51,641 nucleotides of DNA from an uncultured Bacilli bacterium (GCA_934183155.1 CAKPSB010000008.1:1-51641), one strand, 5' to 3'. Positions 33,922 to 43,403 are shown, counted from the first letter of the stretch. Notes: generated from the sequence alone by a model not told the origin. Program-made: numbers and translations.

Positions 33922-35994
33922 TTAAAATGTTTCATTTAATAATATATGTCTTCCAATTTGATTTTCAAGATTGATATTTTGGCTATGTAAAATAGTTGTG
34001 TATGGGCCATAAATTATTTTAAATTTTTTTCCTTGTTTGTTTTTTAAATAATCTCCATTTTCATTAAATGCTTTTAAAATCATTAAATCTGGTTTGCCAT
34101 ATACTATTTTTTCGGTTGGATAACTGTATTTTTCTAAGGTAAAGTCGGTTACTTCTGGTGATATTGTAGATATTTTAACGCCTAATGAATGTAAAAAATT
34201 GACTGTTTCACTGTTGGCAATATTTAATGGATAATCTGCAATCACATTATTTTTATTGGCGTATTTATAAACACTTCCAAGGTCACTTACTAGTAAATTT
34301 TCATTTTGGTAATCAGGGTAGTTATTCATTATTCTTGGTAGTTTGTAGTATACGTTGTCATTTTTATATTTCGTGTATAAGTTATAATTTTCAGTGTATA
34401 TTCGGCCTTTATTTAGGTAGTGATTTAATTGATTTTCATTTCTGATTAAATAGCTTGTTTTTGCGGTATTTTGATTGATAATTTTCTTTTTATATGTAAA
34501 AGTTATTTTATTTGATGAAGATGTTTTTTTCAATATTAGTTTTTCTATTAAGGCTCTTTTTATATTATTTATTTCACTCATAGGTATAAAAACATCTTCT
34601 TTCCTTATTTCACATTGAGTTAAGTAAAAAGGGGTATTACCTAATTTGCTTAGTTTTTCTAAAATTTCTTCTTTTGTTGTTTTTTTATTGATGGCTTTAT
34701 TCAAAATGTTACCATATTCACTTATATGATTTGTGCCATCGGTTATTTCTATTTTTAATTTTTCGTTTATATGAGCATATATTTTAAATGATACTGGCAT
34801 TTTTTTAGATTTTGTTTTTTTAATTTCTTCATTTAATTTTTTGTCAATTGTTTTGTTTACATTATCTATTTTATTCAAGTTTATTTTATTATCAACATAT
34901 ACTATATCGTCTTTTGTTCTTTTATTTATTAATAAGCCTTTTTTGTTATAAAGTTTATTTACAATCATGCCTTTATTTGATGAAGTAAATCTGATTCCAT
35001 CTTCTTGGTGTAGGGTGTCAGATAGTTTTATTTTAATTTTTTTATTATCAAGTGAAATTACTTTTCCTAGTGGGTAGCCTAAATGATTTGGTGTTTTAGA
35101 ATTGTAGATATTATTTTCAAATAGGTAACCACTTGTAAAGTCTCGATTAAATAATTTGTATAGATTTATTTTTTCTTCTTCTAGCAATTTTGGATTATTG
35201 CCTTTGTAGTATTCATCAATTAAGCGTCGATAAACATGGGTGATGTATCCTACGTATTCAGGGCTTTTCATTCTTCCTTCAATTTTTAAACTGTCGACAT
35301 TTAAATCCAATATTTCTTTTATATGATTTGCAGTACATAATTCTTTAGTACTTAATGGATATTTGTTTTGATTGATTATTTTGTTTTTTTTAAGAATGTC
35401 ATAAGGTAATCTACATGATCCAACGCACTTGCCACGGTTACCACTTCTACCACCATTTAAACTACTAAAAAGACATTGACCACTATAACAAACACATAGT
35501 GCACCATGAATGAATATTTCTTTTTCAATGGGTGTTTTTAGTTTTTTTATTTCATTATAAGTCATTTCTCTAGCTAATACAGCTCTTTCAACGCCCATTT
35601 TTTTTAATAATTGTAAACATTCATCATTATTTGCATTTATTTGAGTAGAAGCATGAATTGGCAGATTGGGTATTAGTTTTTTTACGATGTTTATCATTCC
35701 TAGATCTTGCATAATTACAGCATCAACATTTATTTCATATAGAAATTTCATATATTCTAAAAATTGATTTATTTCATTTTCAAATATTATGGTATTAGCA
35801 GTGATGTATAGTTTTACATTATATAGATGACAGTATTTTACAGCTTCTATTAGTTGTTTGTTTGAAAAGTTTGGGGAGAATGCTCTTGCTCCAAACATTT
35901 TCCCTCCAATATATACAGCATCTGCACCATTATTAATAGCTGCTATAAGGGTATTCATGTCACCCGCAGGCGCTAAAAGTTCTGTTTTTTTCAT
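33922..35994 (-). CDS. U32-family protein, RlhA-like
   Basis: The 690-residue protein has the U32 core: ELLAPAGDMNTLIAAINNGADAVYIGG at the start, IHASTQIN, and the Cys-rich stretch HGALCVCYSGQCLFSS followed by GNRGKCVGSCRLPY. KIEGRMKSPEYVG follows, and then a long C-terminal part (about 300-690) as in the DUF3656-containing RlhA branch. Although called peptidases, RlhA and TrhP relatives hydroxylate rRNA or tRNA bases, with Fe-S binding by the Cys cluster. The length and DUF3656-like part favour RlhA over TrhP, but this is inference. RBS GAGGTGAT precedes the ATG. Confidence 0.85.
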   Translation of the reverse strand: MKKTELLAPAGDMNTLIAAINNGADAVYIGGKMFGARAFSPNFSNKQLIEAVKYCHLYNVKLYITANTIIFENEINQFLEYMKFLYEINVDAVIMQDLGMINIVKKLIPNLPIHASTQINANNDECLQLLKKMGVERAVLAREMTYNEIKKLKTPIEKEIFIHGALCVCYSGQCLFSSLNGGRSGNRGKCVGSCRLPYDILKKNKIINQNKYPLSTKELCTANHIKEILDLNVDSLKIEGRMKSPEYVGYITHVYRRLIDEYYKGNNPKLLEEEKINLYKLFNRDFTSGYLFENNIYNSKTPNHLGYPLGKVISLDNKKIKIKLSDTLHQEDGIRFTSSNKGMIVNKLYNKKGLLINKRTKDDIVYVDNKINLNKIDNVNKTIDKKLNEEIKKTKSKKMPVSFKIYAHINEKLKIEITDGTNHISEYGNILNKAINKKTTKEEILEKLSKLGNTPFYLTQCEIRKEDVFIPMSEINNIKRALIEKLILKKTSSSNKITFTYKKKIINQNTAKTSYLIRNENQLNHYLNKGRIYTENYNLYTKYKNDNVYYKLPRIMNNYPDYQNENLLVSDLGSVYKYANKNNVIADYPLNIANSETVNFLHSLGVKISTISPEVTDFTLEKYSYPTEKIVYGKPDLMILKAFNENGDYLKNKQGKKFKIIYGPYTTILHSQNINLENQIGRHILLNETF

Positions 35995-36019
35995 TCAAAT
36001 CACCTCAATAATTAATATT

Positions 36020-36028
36020 ATTATATCA
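36020..36028 (-). promoter_or_regulatory. Extended -10 promoter of the U32 gene
   Basis: TGaTATAAT read on the minus strand; no good -35. Confidence 0.5.
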
Positions 36029-36037
36029 TGAGTTTGG

Positions 36038-36066
36038 TTGACTTTATAAAGTAATTAAATTATAAT
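36038..36066 (+). promoter_or_regulatory. Promoter of the prepilin gene
   Basis: TTGACT, 17 bases, TATAAT; it overlaps the divergent U32 promoter region. Confidence 0.75.
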
Positions 36067-36087
36067 TTAATTAAAGTAGGTGGTTAT

Positions 36088-36453
36088 GTGAAAGATAAAA
36101 GGGCTTTTACACTTGTTGAATTGATTGCGGTTGTGTCTATACTTGGACTTCTTGCTTTGATTGTTTATCCGTCTATTGCATCGGTTATTAAAAATGCTAA
36201 AGAAGGAGCTTATAAAGATCAGGTTATTGTTATTGAAAAGGCAGCTAAATCGTGGAGTGTTGATAATGCTGATAAGATTAAAGATGATGGGGAAGTTTAT
36301 AACCTTGAAGTTAATGATTTACTAAATGGTGGTTATATTTCAAATGATACTATTAAAGATCCTAGAAATTCTTCAAAAACATTAAGTGGGCATGTTGAAA
36401 TTAAATATGATAGTAATTATAAACAATTTATTTATAAATATGTTGATAATTGA
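36088..36453 (+). CDS. Type IV prepilin-like protein
   Basis: The 121-residue protein starts with GTG (RBS AGGTGG at 36078-36083; the ATG two bases upstream is out of frame). The class III signal KDKRA/FTLVELIAVVSILGLLALIV is clear: positive leader, Phe+1, Glu+5 and a hydrophobic helix. The residue before the cut is Ala, where Gly is usual. The C-terminal domain is small and soluble. No prepilin peptidase, ATPase or other pilin lies in the window, so assembly genes must be elsewhere if it is functional. It resembles ComGC-type or secretion pseudopilins. Confidence 0.85.
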   Translation: MKDKRAFTLVELIAVVSILGLLALIVYPSIASVIKNAKEGAYKDQVIVIEKAAKSWSVDNADKIKDDGEVYNLEVNDLLNGGYISNDTIKDPRNSSKTLSGHVEIKYDSNYKQFIYKYVDN

Positions 36454-36521
36454 TTGGTAAGTTTTGAGTGTAAATGATAGATGTTTATTTGAAAATTAGT
36501 TAAAAGTTATATAAATGAAGT

Positions 36522-36550
36522 TTGATATATAAAATAAAATATAGTATAAT
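36522..36550 (+). promoter_or_regulatory. Promoter upstream of the membrane protein and GGDEF genes
   Basis: TTGATA, 17 bases, TATAAT. Confidence 0.75.
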
Positions 36551-36567
36551 GAGTTAGGTGAATAAAA

Positions 36568-37032
36568 ATGAAGAGATTTGTAAAAACACATAAAAAACAA
36601 TGTATTTGGGGTGTAAGTATATTTTTACTTGTACTTTTTGTTATATTAGTTTGGTTACTTATTGTTCCAGCTTTTAAGAATAATAAGTATGGCGATCGTT
36701 TAAAAGATATTGATAAACATAAGATTGCGACAAGTACTATTGATAAGATTAAAGGTGATTTATCCGATAATGAAAGTGTTACTAAGGTTTCTTATCATAA
36801 TGAAGGTCGTATTTTGAATTTTACGATAATGGTTAATTCAATGAGTAAAGATGATGCTAAAAAATTAGGGGAAGTTATATTATCTAATTTGGATAAAAGT
36901 GATGTTAATTATTATGATATTCAGATTTTGATTGATAGTAAAGAAAAAAGCAATGATTTTCCTATGATTGGTTATAAGAGTAAAAGTACTACTTCTTTTA
37001 ACTTTGGAAATGGGGTAGGAAAAAGTGAATAA
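36568..37032 (+). CDS. Single-pass membrane protein of unknown function
   Basis: The 154-residue protein has a TM at about 13-34 (WGVSIFLLVLFVILVWLLIV) and an outside domain of about 115 residues. No family is recognised. It overlaps the start of the following sensor gene by eight bases, so the two are translationally coupled and may act together. Confidence 0.65.
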   Translation: MKRFVKTHKKQCIWGVSIFLLVLFVILVWLLIVPAFKNNKYGDRLKDIDKHKIATSTIDKIKGDLSDNESVTKVSYHNEGRILNFTIMVNSMSKDDAKKLGEVILSNLDKSDVNYYDIQILIDSKEKSNDFPMIGYKSKSTTSFNFGNGVGKSE

Positions 37033-39040
37033 AAAAAGTAAAATAATAATTTTATTGGTTGTTTTAACTATATGTATTTTTGGCATTGTTTATTTTTTTA
37101 CGGTTGAAGATAAGAAAACTTCACTAACAATTTCCCAAAAAAAATGGATTGAAAATAATAAGAATAAAGTAATTGATTTTAAAGTTTTAGATGGTGTTTC
37201 TGTTGTTAGTAATGATGGTAGAGGTTTGGTTTTTGATTTTTTAGGATCTTTACAAAATGATACTGGGTTAGAGTTTAATAAATTATCTGTTGATAATACT
37301 AATTATGCTTTAGTAAAAAAAGAAAAAGTTGATTCTAATGATTTAATTTTGTATCAAGATAATTATGTTTTAGTTACAAACAACAAAAAATCTTATAATG
37401 ATATTGATGAAGTTAAGAATTTAACTGTTGGTGTTCAAAAAAATGACATTACAAAGATTAGTAATTATTTGACTGGTTCTAATAATTTGGCTTATAAAAG
37501 TTATGACAAGGTTTCCGATTTATTTTCAGCTTTAAAAAATAAAGATGTTGATGCTATTGCTGTTTCAAAACTTGAGTATATGGATGATATTATTAAAAAT
37601 AAAATGCATGTTGCTTATAATATTTTTGAATATAAGGTTAATTATGTTATTAAATTAGGTGATGATGAAAAATTAAATAAAATAATAACAAAATATTTTA
37701 AAAATTGGCAGAAAACAAAATATAAAAAATCTTTTAATAAATATTTTGCTGATAATTATTTTACTTATAAAAAAATATCAGAAAAATCACAAGCAGAATT
37801 TAGAAGTAAAAGGTATACATATGGTTTTGTGATTAATAGTCCATTTGAAGCTAAAGTGAATGATAGATTAAAAGGATTTAATTATGAGATTTTAAATAAT
37901 TTTGCTAAAACAGCAGGTATTGAAATTGATTATAAACAATATTCTTCTTTAGATATGCTTTTAAAAGATTTTGATGAGAATAAGTTAGATATTGTATTTG
38001 ATAATTTTGATAAAAATAAATTTTCAATGGATACATATAAAACTAGTTCTATTTATGATAGTAAAGTTGCTATTATTACTGATAAACAAGATATTCAAGT
38101 TAATAATGTTACATCTTTAATTGGAAAGCAGGTTCAAGCTGTTAAGGGCACTAAAATAGCTAATTATTTGAAAGCCAATGGCGTTTTAGTTAAAGAACAT
38201 AAAAATTTAAATGAATTAATTTCTAATTTAAAAAGTAATGATATAGCGGCTATAGATGAGGCTAGTTATGATTATTTTGTTAGATTTGATTTAAAGCAAT
38301 TTGTTAATATTCATACAATTGATATTAATGATAATTATGGATTTATGATTAGAGATGTTAGAGATAATAAGAAGTTAAATGAGTTTTTTGATTTTTATTT
38401 ATCTTTCGTGGATTCATATGGTATTGCTAACTCAAGTTATAAAAGTTTAATTTCTTCTAATAATACTAGTAAGAAGTTACAAGTAATATTATCTTCAATT
38501 GTTATTGTTTTGCTTGCTATTGCGGCAGTTATTACTAGATTTATTTTAGGTAAGAAAAAAAGAATTAATAGTAAACTTTCTAAAACTGATAAATTGAGAT
38601 ATATTGATGCATTAACTTCTTTGAAAAATAGAAATTATTTAAATGATAATATTGCTTTATGGGATAGTAGTGAAGTGTATCCACAGGCTGTGGTGATTAT
38701 TGATTTAAATAATATTGCTTATATTAACGATAATTTTGGTCATACTGAGGGTGATAAAGTTATAGTAGAAGCTGCTAGTGTACTTATAAGTAATCAATTA
38801 AGTGATAGTGAAATTTTAAGAACTAATGGTAATGAATTTTTGATTTACATAGCTAAGCATGATGAAAAAGCTATTGTTACTTATATTAGAAGATTAAAGA
38901 AGGAGTTTAAAGAATTATCTCATGGCTTTGGAGCGGCAATTGGTTATAGTATGATTTTTGATGAAATAAAAACAATTGATGATGCAATTAATGAAGCTAC
39001 TACTGATATGCGTTTAAATAAAGAAGAGGTTAATAATTAA
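37025..39040 (+). CDS. Membrane sensor: two solute-binding domains plus degenerate GGDEF
   Basis: The 671-residue protein starts with GTG behind GTAGGA. It has TM1 (about 7-27), two tandem SBP-type (SBP_bac_3-like) sensor domains (about 40-240 and 260-480), TM2 (about 485-510) and a cytoplasmic GGDEF domain (about 525-671). The domain shows DALTSLKNRNYL and NDNFGHTEGD, but the signature reads NGNEF (601-605), losing the first Gly and the metal-binding Asp. It is therefore probably a poor or inactive diguanylate cyclase, perhaps a nucleotide-sensing or regulatory protein. The sensor pair resembles those of BvgS-like proteins. It is coupled to the unknown membrane protein upstream and followed by yihY after two bases. 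Confidence 0.85.
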   Translation: MNKKSKIIILLVVLTICIFGIVYFFTVEDKKTSLTISQKKWIENNKNKVIDFKVLDGVSVVSNDGRGLVFDFLGSLQNDTGLEFNKLSVDNTNYALVKKEKVDSNDLILYQDNYVLVTNNKKSYNDIDEVKNLTVGVQKNDITKISNYLTGSNNLAYKSYDKVSDLFSALKNKDVDAIAVSKLEYMDDIIKNKMHVAYNIFEYKVNYVIKLGDDEKLNKIITKYFKNWQKTKYKKSFNKYFADNYFTYKKISEKSQAEFRSKRYTYGFVINSPFEAKVNDRLKGFNYEILNNFAKTAGIEIDYKQYSSLDMLLKDFDENKLDIVFDNFDKNKFSMDTYKTSSIYDSKVAIITDKQDIQVNNVTSLIGKQVQAVKGTKIANYLKANGVLVKEHKNLNELISNLKSNDIAAIDEASYDYFVRFDLKQFVNIHTIDINDNYGFMIRDVRDNKKLNEFFDFYLSFVDSYGIANSSYKSLISSNNTSKKLQVILSSIVIVLLAIAAVITRFILGKKKRINSKLSKTDKLRYIDALTSLKNRNYLNDNIALWDSSEVYPQAVVIIDLNNIAYINDNFGHTEGDKVIVEAASVLISNQLSDSEILRTNGNEFLIYIAKHDEKAIVTYIRRLKKEFKELSHGFGAAIGYSMIFDEIKTIDDAINEATTDMRLNKEEVNN

Positions 39041-39042
39041 AT

Positions 39043-39885
39043 ATGATTAAAGGTTATTTAAAAAGAATTTTAAATTTAATTACAAGACCAGAAATGAAAA
39101 TATTGCCTGGTCAACTTGCTTATTTTATTATTCTTTCTATGTTTCCTCTTCTAACCTTATTTGGTTATATAGGTTCTAAAACTTTGTTTTTTTTGGAACC
39201 TTTAATTAATATTTTGGGTAGGATATTACCATCTAATGTTATGCAAATAATACTTCCTTTTATTGAAAAAAGTCATATAACAGGTAATGTAGCTTTTTTT
39301 ATGATTATTGGTTTTATTTTGGTTTCTAATGGAACTTATTCAATAATTATAACGGCAAATGAATTATATGGAATTCATAATAGTGATTATATTAAAGATA
39401 GAATAAAAGCTTTCTTTATGATTATTCTTTTGATGATTTTGTTTACATTTGCTTTTGTTGTTTTGGCTTATGGAAATATTATTGTTAAGGGAATACTTGA
39501 TTTAAAATTGTTTTCAACAGTAAGTAAAAATATGTATGCGTTGTTTGTTCTTTTCAAATGGCCAGTTGCTTTTATTTTTGTTTTTTGGTTATTTAACTTT
39601 TTGTATACAATTGCACCTGATGAACGTATTCCAAGTAGGCTTATGAATAAAGGATCTTTGTTTACAACAATTGGTTTTGTATTGTTTACATTTATTTATT
39701 CTTTTTATGTTTCACATTTAGCCAATTATAGTTTATTTTATGGAAGTATTTCTGGTATTATTGTGATGATGATTTGGGTATATATGCTTTCTTATATATT
39801 TGTTATGGGGATTGCTATTAATGTAGATGAGTATAATATATTTAAAAAAGAGAATAAAAATTTGAAAAAAGATAATAATAAGTAA
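39043..39885 (+). CDS. YihY/BrkB-family membrane protein
   Basis: The 280-residue protein has about six TM segments and the family hallmarks GQLAYFIILSMFPLLTLFGYIG near the N terminus, NELYGI, and YGSISGIIVMMIWVYMLSYIF near the end. Members were once called ribonuclease BN in error; they are inner-membrane proteins of uncertain, possibly transport, role. It starts two bases after the GGDEF gene and is probably the last gene of that operon. Confidence 0.88.
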   Translation: MIKGYLKRILNLITRPEMKILPGQLAYFIILSMFPLLTLFGYIGSKTLFFLEPLINILGRILPSNVMQIILPFIEKSHITGNVAFFMIIGFILVSNGTYSIIITANELYGIHNSDYIKDRIKAFFMIILLMILFTFAFVVLAYGNIIVKGILDLKLFSTVSKNMYALFVLFKWPVAFIFVFWLFNFLYTIAPDERIPSRLMNKGSLFTTIGFVLFTFIYSFYVSHLANYSLFYGSISGIIVMMIWVYMLSYIFVMGIAINVDEYNIFKKENKNLKKDNNK

Positions 39886-39887
39886 TG

Positions 39888-39920
39888 GACATATATTAAT
39901 TGCTGGTATATGTTTGTTTT
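39888..39920 (+). terminator. Probable terminator of yihY
   Basis: Inverted repeat ACATATA/TATATGT with an 11-base loop is followed by TTGTTTTT, just after the stop codon. Confidence 0.5.
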
Positions 39921-40102
39921 TCAGACTACTAGTACTTAGGAAATTTATTTATAAATTTTAAGAGTATTAAGGCAAGGCACATAAACATTATAGTTTGTGT
40001 GTTTTTTTCTACAAATTATTTACATATGGTGGTATATCGAAGAAAAGTAGCTTTTTTTATTTTATAAAAAGTGCTATAATGTATAAGTAATTGAGGTGGA
40101 AT
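39921..40102 (+). other. Intergenic region with a second strong terminator
   Basis: About 55 bases after the first hairpin comes a second terminator at 39978-40008 (CACATAAAC/GTTTGTGTG, T7). The stretch between holds a palindromic AAATTTATTTATAAATTT and no gene that I can see. A TGcTATAAT at 40072-40080 is the promoter of the LTA synthase-like gene. Confidence 0.5.
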
Positions 40103-42148
40103 ATGAATGCTTTTAGTCAAAAATTAGTTGAAATTTTATATAAAACTAAAGAAAATATTATTAATTTTTTCAAAAATAATGTTTTATTTACAACTTTTAT
40201 TATAATTTCTTTACTTAATGGTTGTATTATTCGTTTTTTGACAGTTAAAAATTTTACGGCTTTTAGTCCGATACTTGCTGATTTAACATTTATTATATTT
40301 GTTGGATCTTTTGCTTATCTTTTTAAGCCAAAGAATCGTTTTAAATATTTTATGACGTGGTCTGTTATTTTAACTTTAGTTTGTTTGATAAATTCTATTT
40401 ATTATACAAATTATGTTTCTTTTACTTCTTTTTCTCTTTTAGCTACCAGTTTACAAATTGCTGGTGTTAGTGATGCTTTAGAGACAATAATGGAAACAAA
40501 GGATTTTTGTTATTTATGGGCTCCTCTTACTTTGATTTTTGTTCATAGAAAACTTTTAAAACAGAATTATTATAGTAAGTTAAGGTCTAAAGATAAGTTT
40601 AAAGTTAGTTTTTTAAAAGCTTTGTTGGCATCTGTTATTGTTTTAGGCTTTTTTGTTTCTACACTTACAGGTACTGATATTTCAAGGCTTTATAAACAAT
40701 GGAATAGAGAATATGTGGTTATGAAGTTTGGTATTTATACATATCAAGCTAATGATTTAATTGCTAGTTTAAAGCCACAAATTAGTCCGCTTTTTGGTTA
40801 TGATAAAGCGGCTAAAGAATATAGAGAATATTATGCTGATAATAAATCTAATGATGATAAAAATGAGTATAGTGATATTTTAAAAGGCAAAAATGTTATA
40901 GTTATTCATGCTGAGAGTATGCAAAATTATTTGTTAAATACGGAGATTAATGGTAAGACAATTGCTCCTAATTTAAAGAGATTGGCTTCAGAAGGTATGT
41001 ATTTTTCTAATTTTTATGCTCAGGAAAGTGTTGGAACTAGTAGTGATACGGAATTTACTTTTAGTACTTCGCTTTTGCCAGCAAGTAGTGGTACGGTTTT
41101 TGTAAGTTATTGGGATAGAGAATATCCTTCTATTCAAAAATTTTTGAAAAAGGAAGATTATTATGTATTTAGTATGCATGCTAATAAAGGAAATTTTTGG
41201 AATAGGGCAGTGATGCATGAAAAATTAGGTTATGATAAATTTTATAATTATACTACTGATTATAAAATGGATGATATTGTTGGAATGGGTCTTTCTGATA
41301 AATCTTTCTTTAAACAATCAACTGAAAAAATAAAGAAGATTGCTTCAAAACATCAAAAATATTATGGACTTCTTATTATGCTTTCTAATCATACACCATT
41401 TGATGGTGTTGGTGATAATACTGATTTAGATTTAACATATCATTATACTAAGACTAATGAGGATGGTAGTAAGGAAGAGGTTACTAATAATTATTTGAAG
41501 GGTAAAACTTTAGGAAAGTATTTTACAACGGCACATTATGCTGATCAAGCTATTGGTGAATTTGTAGATGAGATGGATAAGGAAGGCCTTTGGGATAATA
41601 CTGTGCTTGTTATTTATGGTGATCATGATGCTAAAATTAAGCGTGGTGAATATGATTATTATTATAATTATAATCCTGAGACTGATTCTAAACTTTCTAG
41701 TGACGATTCTAAGTATAAAGAATTTACTAAATATGATTATGAGCTTAATCGTAAAGTTCCATTTATTATATGGACGAAGGATGAGACTTTAAAGAAGAAA
41801 ATTAATAAAGAAATTACAACAGTTACTGGTATGTATGATGTGTTACCTACTTTAGGAAATATGTTAGGTATTAAGGATAAATATGCTTTAGGACAAGATG
41901 TATTTTCTACTGATAATCATTATGTGGTTTTTCCTAATGGTAATTGGGTTACGGATAAGATGTATTATGATAATCAAAATAATCAAGCAATTGTGTTTGA
42001 TGAAAATGCTGTTATTAGTTCTGATTATATTAGTAAGTATTCTAAACTTGCTGAAAAGAAAATTGCTGTTTCTAATGATATAATTGTTCATGATTTAGTT
42101 AAAAAGACAGAAGAGTCTGATAAAGTAATAAAGGGAGGGCAAAAATGA
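40103..42148 (+). CDS. ltaS: LtaS-family sulfatase-fold phosphoglycerol transferase
   Basis: The 681-residue protein has an N-terminal membrane part of about five TM (about 28-48, 57-75, 84-104, 136-150, 172-190) and a large extracellular sulfatase-type domain. Catalytic residues in order are E271 (IHAESMQN), nucleophile T312 (GTSSDTEF), H430 (SNHTPF) and D507/H508 (YGDHDAK). LtaS polymerises glycerol phosphate from phosphatidylglycerol into lipoteichoic acid. The length is close to S. aureus LtaS (646). It could instead act as a primase or on another polymer. ATG 40103 follows GAGGTGGA; an in-frame TTG at 40091 is too near the promoter. Confidence 0.9.
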   Translation: MNAFSQKLVEILYKTKENIINFFKNNVLFTTFIIISLLNGCIIRFLTVKNFTAFSPILADLTFIIFVGSFAYLFKPKNRFKYFMTWSVILTLVCLINSIYYTNYVSFTSFSLLATSLQIAGVSDALETIMETKDFCYLWAPLTLIFVHRKLLKQNYYSKLRSKDKFKVSFLKALLASVIVLGFFVSTLTGTDISRLYKQWNREYVVMKFGIYTYQANDLIASLKPQISPLFGYDKAAKEYREYYADNKSNDDKNEYSDILKGKNVIVIHAESMQNYLLNTEINGKTIAPNLKRLASEGMYFSNFYAQESVGTSSDTEFTFSTSLLPASSGTVFVSYWDREYPSIQKFLKKEDYYVFSMHANKGNFWNRAVMHEKLGYDKFYNYTTDYKMDDIVGMGLSDKSFFKQSTEKIKKIASKHQKYYGLLIMLSNHTPFDGVGDNTDLDLTYHYTKTNEDGSKEEVTNNYLKGKTLGKYFTTAHYADQAIGEFVDEMDKEGLWDNTVLVIYGDHDAKIKRGEYDYYYNYNPETDSKLSSDDSKYKEFTKYDYELNRKVPFIIWTKDETLKKKINKEITTVTGMYDVLPTLGNMLGIKDKYALGQDVFSTDNHYVVFPNGNWVTDKMYYDNQNNQAIVFDENAVISSDYISKYSKLAEKKIAVSNDIIVHDLVKKTEESDKVIKGGQK

Positions 42149-42786
42149 AAAAGAAAAAGCGTAAGTTAAATGTTAAGAGAGTATTAATTGTTTTAATTTT
42201 AATTGCTTTGATTGTTGTTGGTGGATTTTTAACTATTAATAAATATTTTAAAGGATCTAAAACAAAAGAAGTTAAACACGTTGATAAAATTGAAGCTTAT
42301 GGATATACTTTAAGAGATGATGCCACTTCTTATTATAAAAGTTTATTTAAAAAATTAGATAAAGTTTTAAAATCTAAAAATGTTGATGAAGAAGAGTATT
42401 CGGAATTGGTTTCAAAAATGTTTGTCGCAGATTTCTTTAATTTGGATAATAAAACGAGTAAAAATGATGTTGGTGGAAAAGAATTTGTTTATTCTGATTA
42501 TGTTACTGATTTTGAAAAATTTGCGATGAGTGGTATGTATAAATCTGTTGAAAGTAATGTATATGGTAATCGTAAACAAGAACTTCCTGTTGTTAAAGAA
42601 GTAACTGTAACAAAAGGTGATAGTATTTCTTATAATTATGGTGATAAAACAGATGATAAAGCTTATGTTTATAATTTTGAAATTGAGTATGCGGATGATT
42701 TAGGTTATCAAACAAAAGGAAGCTTAATTTTAATTCATAATGGTAAGAAATTGGAAATTGCTTCTATGAGTAAAAAGAGTGCTTAA
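42145..42786 (+). CDS. Membrane-anchored protein coupled to ltaS
   Basis: The 213-residue protein has a very basic N terminus (MKKKKRKLNVKR), one TM (about 13-33) and an extracellular alpha/beta domain of about 170 residues with a Lys-rich composition. No family is recognised. The start codon overlaps the ltaS stop (ATGA), so the two are made together, and the product probably works next to LtaS at the outer membrane face. Confidence 0.7.
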   Translation: MKKKKRKLNVKRVLIVLILIALIVVGGFLTINKYFKGSKTKEVKHVDKIEAYGYTLRDDATSYYKSLFKKLDKVLKSKNVDEEEYSELVSKMFVADFFNLDNKTSKNDVGGKEFVYSDYVTDFEKFAMSGMYKSVESNVYGNRKQELPVVKEVTVTKGDSISYNYGDKTDDKAYVYNFEIEYADDLGYQTKGSLILIHNGKKLEIASMSKKSA

Positions 42787-42803
42787 AATAAGTGCTTTTT
42801 TTG
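42773..42803 (+). terminator. Terminator after the ltaS pair
   Basis: A hairpin around CTTA-AAA-TAAG, extended by several G-U pairs, precedes a T7 run. Confidence 0.5.
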
Positions 42804-42837
42804 TTTTTAATGAATATATTAGTGTAGGTGATAGTTT

Positions 42838-43182
42838 ATGGCTACTAAGGAAAAATTTAAAGAGTTTGTAAAAAATAATCCGATACTTTTAAAATATATT
42901 AAAAACGGTAAAATGACATGGCAAAAATTTTATGAAATTTATGATATGTATGGTGAAGATGAGAAGGCTTGGAGTGAATTTTTTACTAAAGATGATTTAG
43001 TGAAAGCTACAAGTGGATTTGATTTGGTTTCATTTGTTAAAAATTTGGATTTAGATGGTATTCAAAATGGTGTAAATAGTATTCAACGGGTTTTGAGTCT
43101 TTTTCAAGATATGTCAAAAGAAAAGAATAAGCCGCAAGATGTTTATAAACCTAGACCAATATATAAGCATTTTGATGATTAA
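42838..43182 (+). CDS. ylbD: YlbD-like putative spore coat protein
   Basis: The 114-residue protein shows the YlbD pattern: KEFVKNNPILLKYIKNGKMTWQKFYEIYDMYGEDE at the N terminus and FVKNLDLDGIQNGVNSIQRVLSLFQ later. YlbD is a putative coat protein in Bacillus. RBS GTAGGTGAT. The stop overlaps the ylbE start by one base (TAATG), and rsmD follows: this matches the Bacillus ylbD-ylbE-ylbF-ylbG-rsmD order with ylbF and ylbG missing. Confidence 0.8.
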   Translation: MATKEKFKEFVKNNPILLKYIKNGKMTWQKFYEIYDMYGEDEKAWSEFFTKDDLVKATSGFDLVSFVKNLDLDGIQNGVNSIQRVLSLFQDMSKEKNKPQDVYKPRPIYKHFDD

Positions 43183-43403
43183 TGAGTATTGAAATTCAAT
43201 TTAAAATAAAGGAAAATCCAAATTATTTGAGGTATTTGAGGGAACATTGCTATTGGTATAAAATTTTGAATAGAAATCCTTTAGAATTCAAAAAGTTTGA
43301 AGATGAGGTTAAAAATAATTATCATTTAACAAAGATGGATAGATTAGAAAAGGCTTTGGATACTTTTGAAATGTTGGAAAAGATGTTGGTGTCTTTTAAA
43401 TAG
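43182..43403 (+). CDS. ylbE: YlbE-like protein
   Basis: The 73-residue protein has the YlbE core: NYLRYLREHCYWYKILNRNP followed by FKKFEDEVKNNY. It is a small, charged cytoplasmic protein of unknown activity, found next to ylbD in spore formers. Its ATG overlaps the ylbD stop codon, so the two are coupled. Confidence 0.82.
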   Translation: MSIEIQFKIKENPNYLRYLREHCYWYKILNRNPLEFKKFEDEVKNNYHLTKMDRLEKALDTFEMLEKMLVSFK

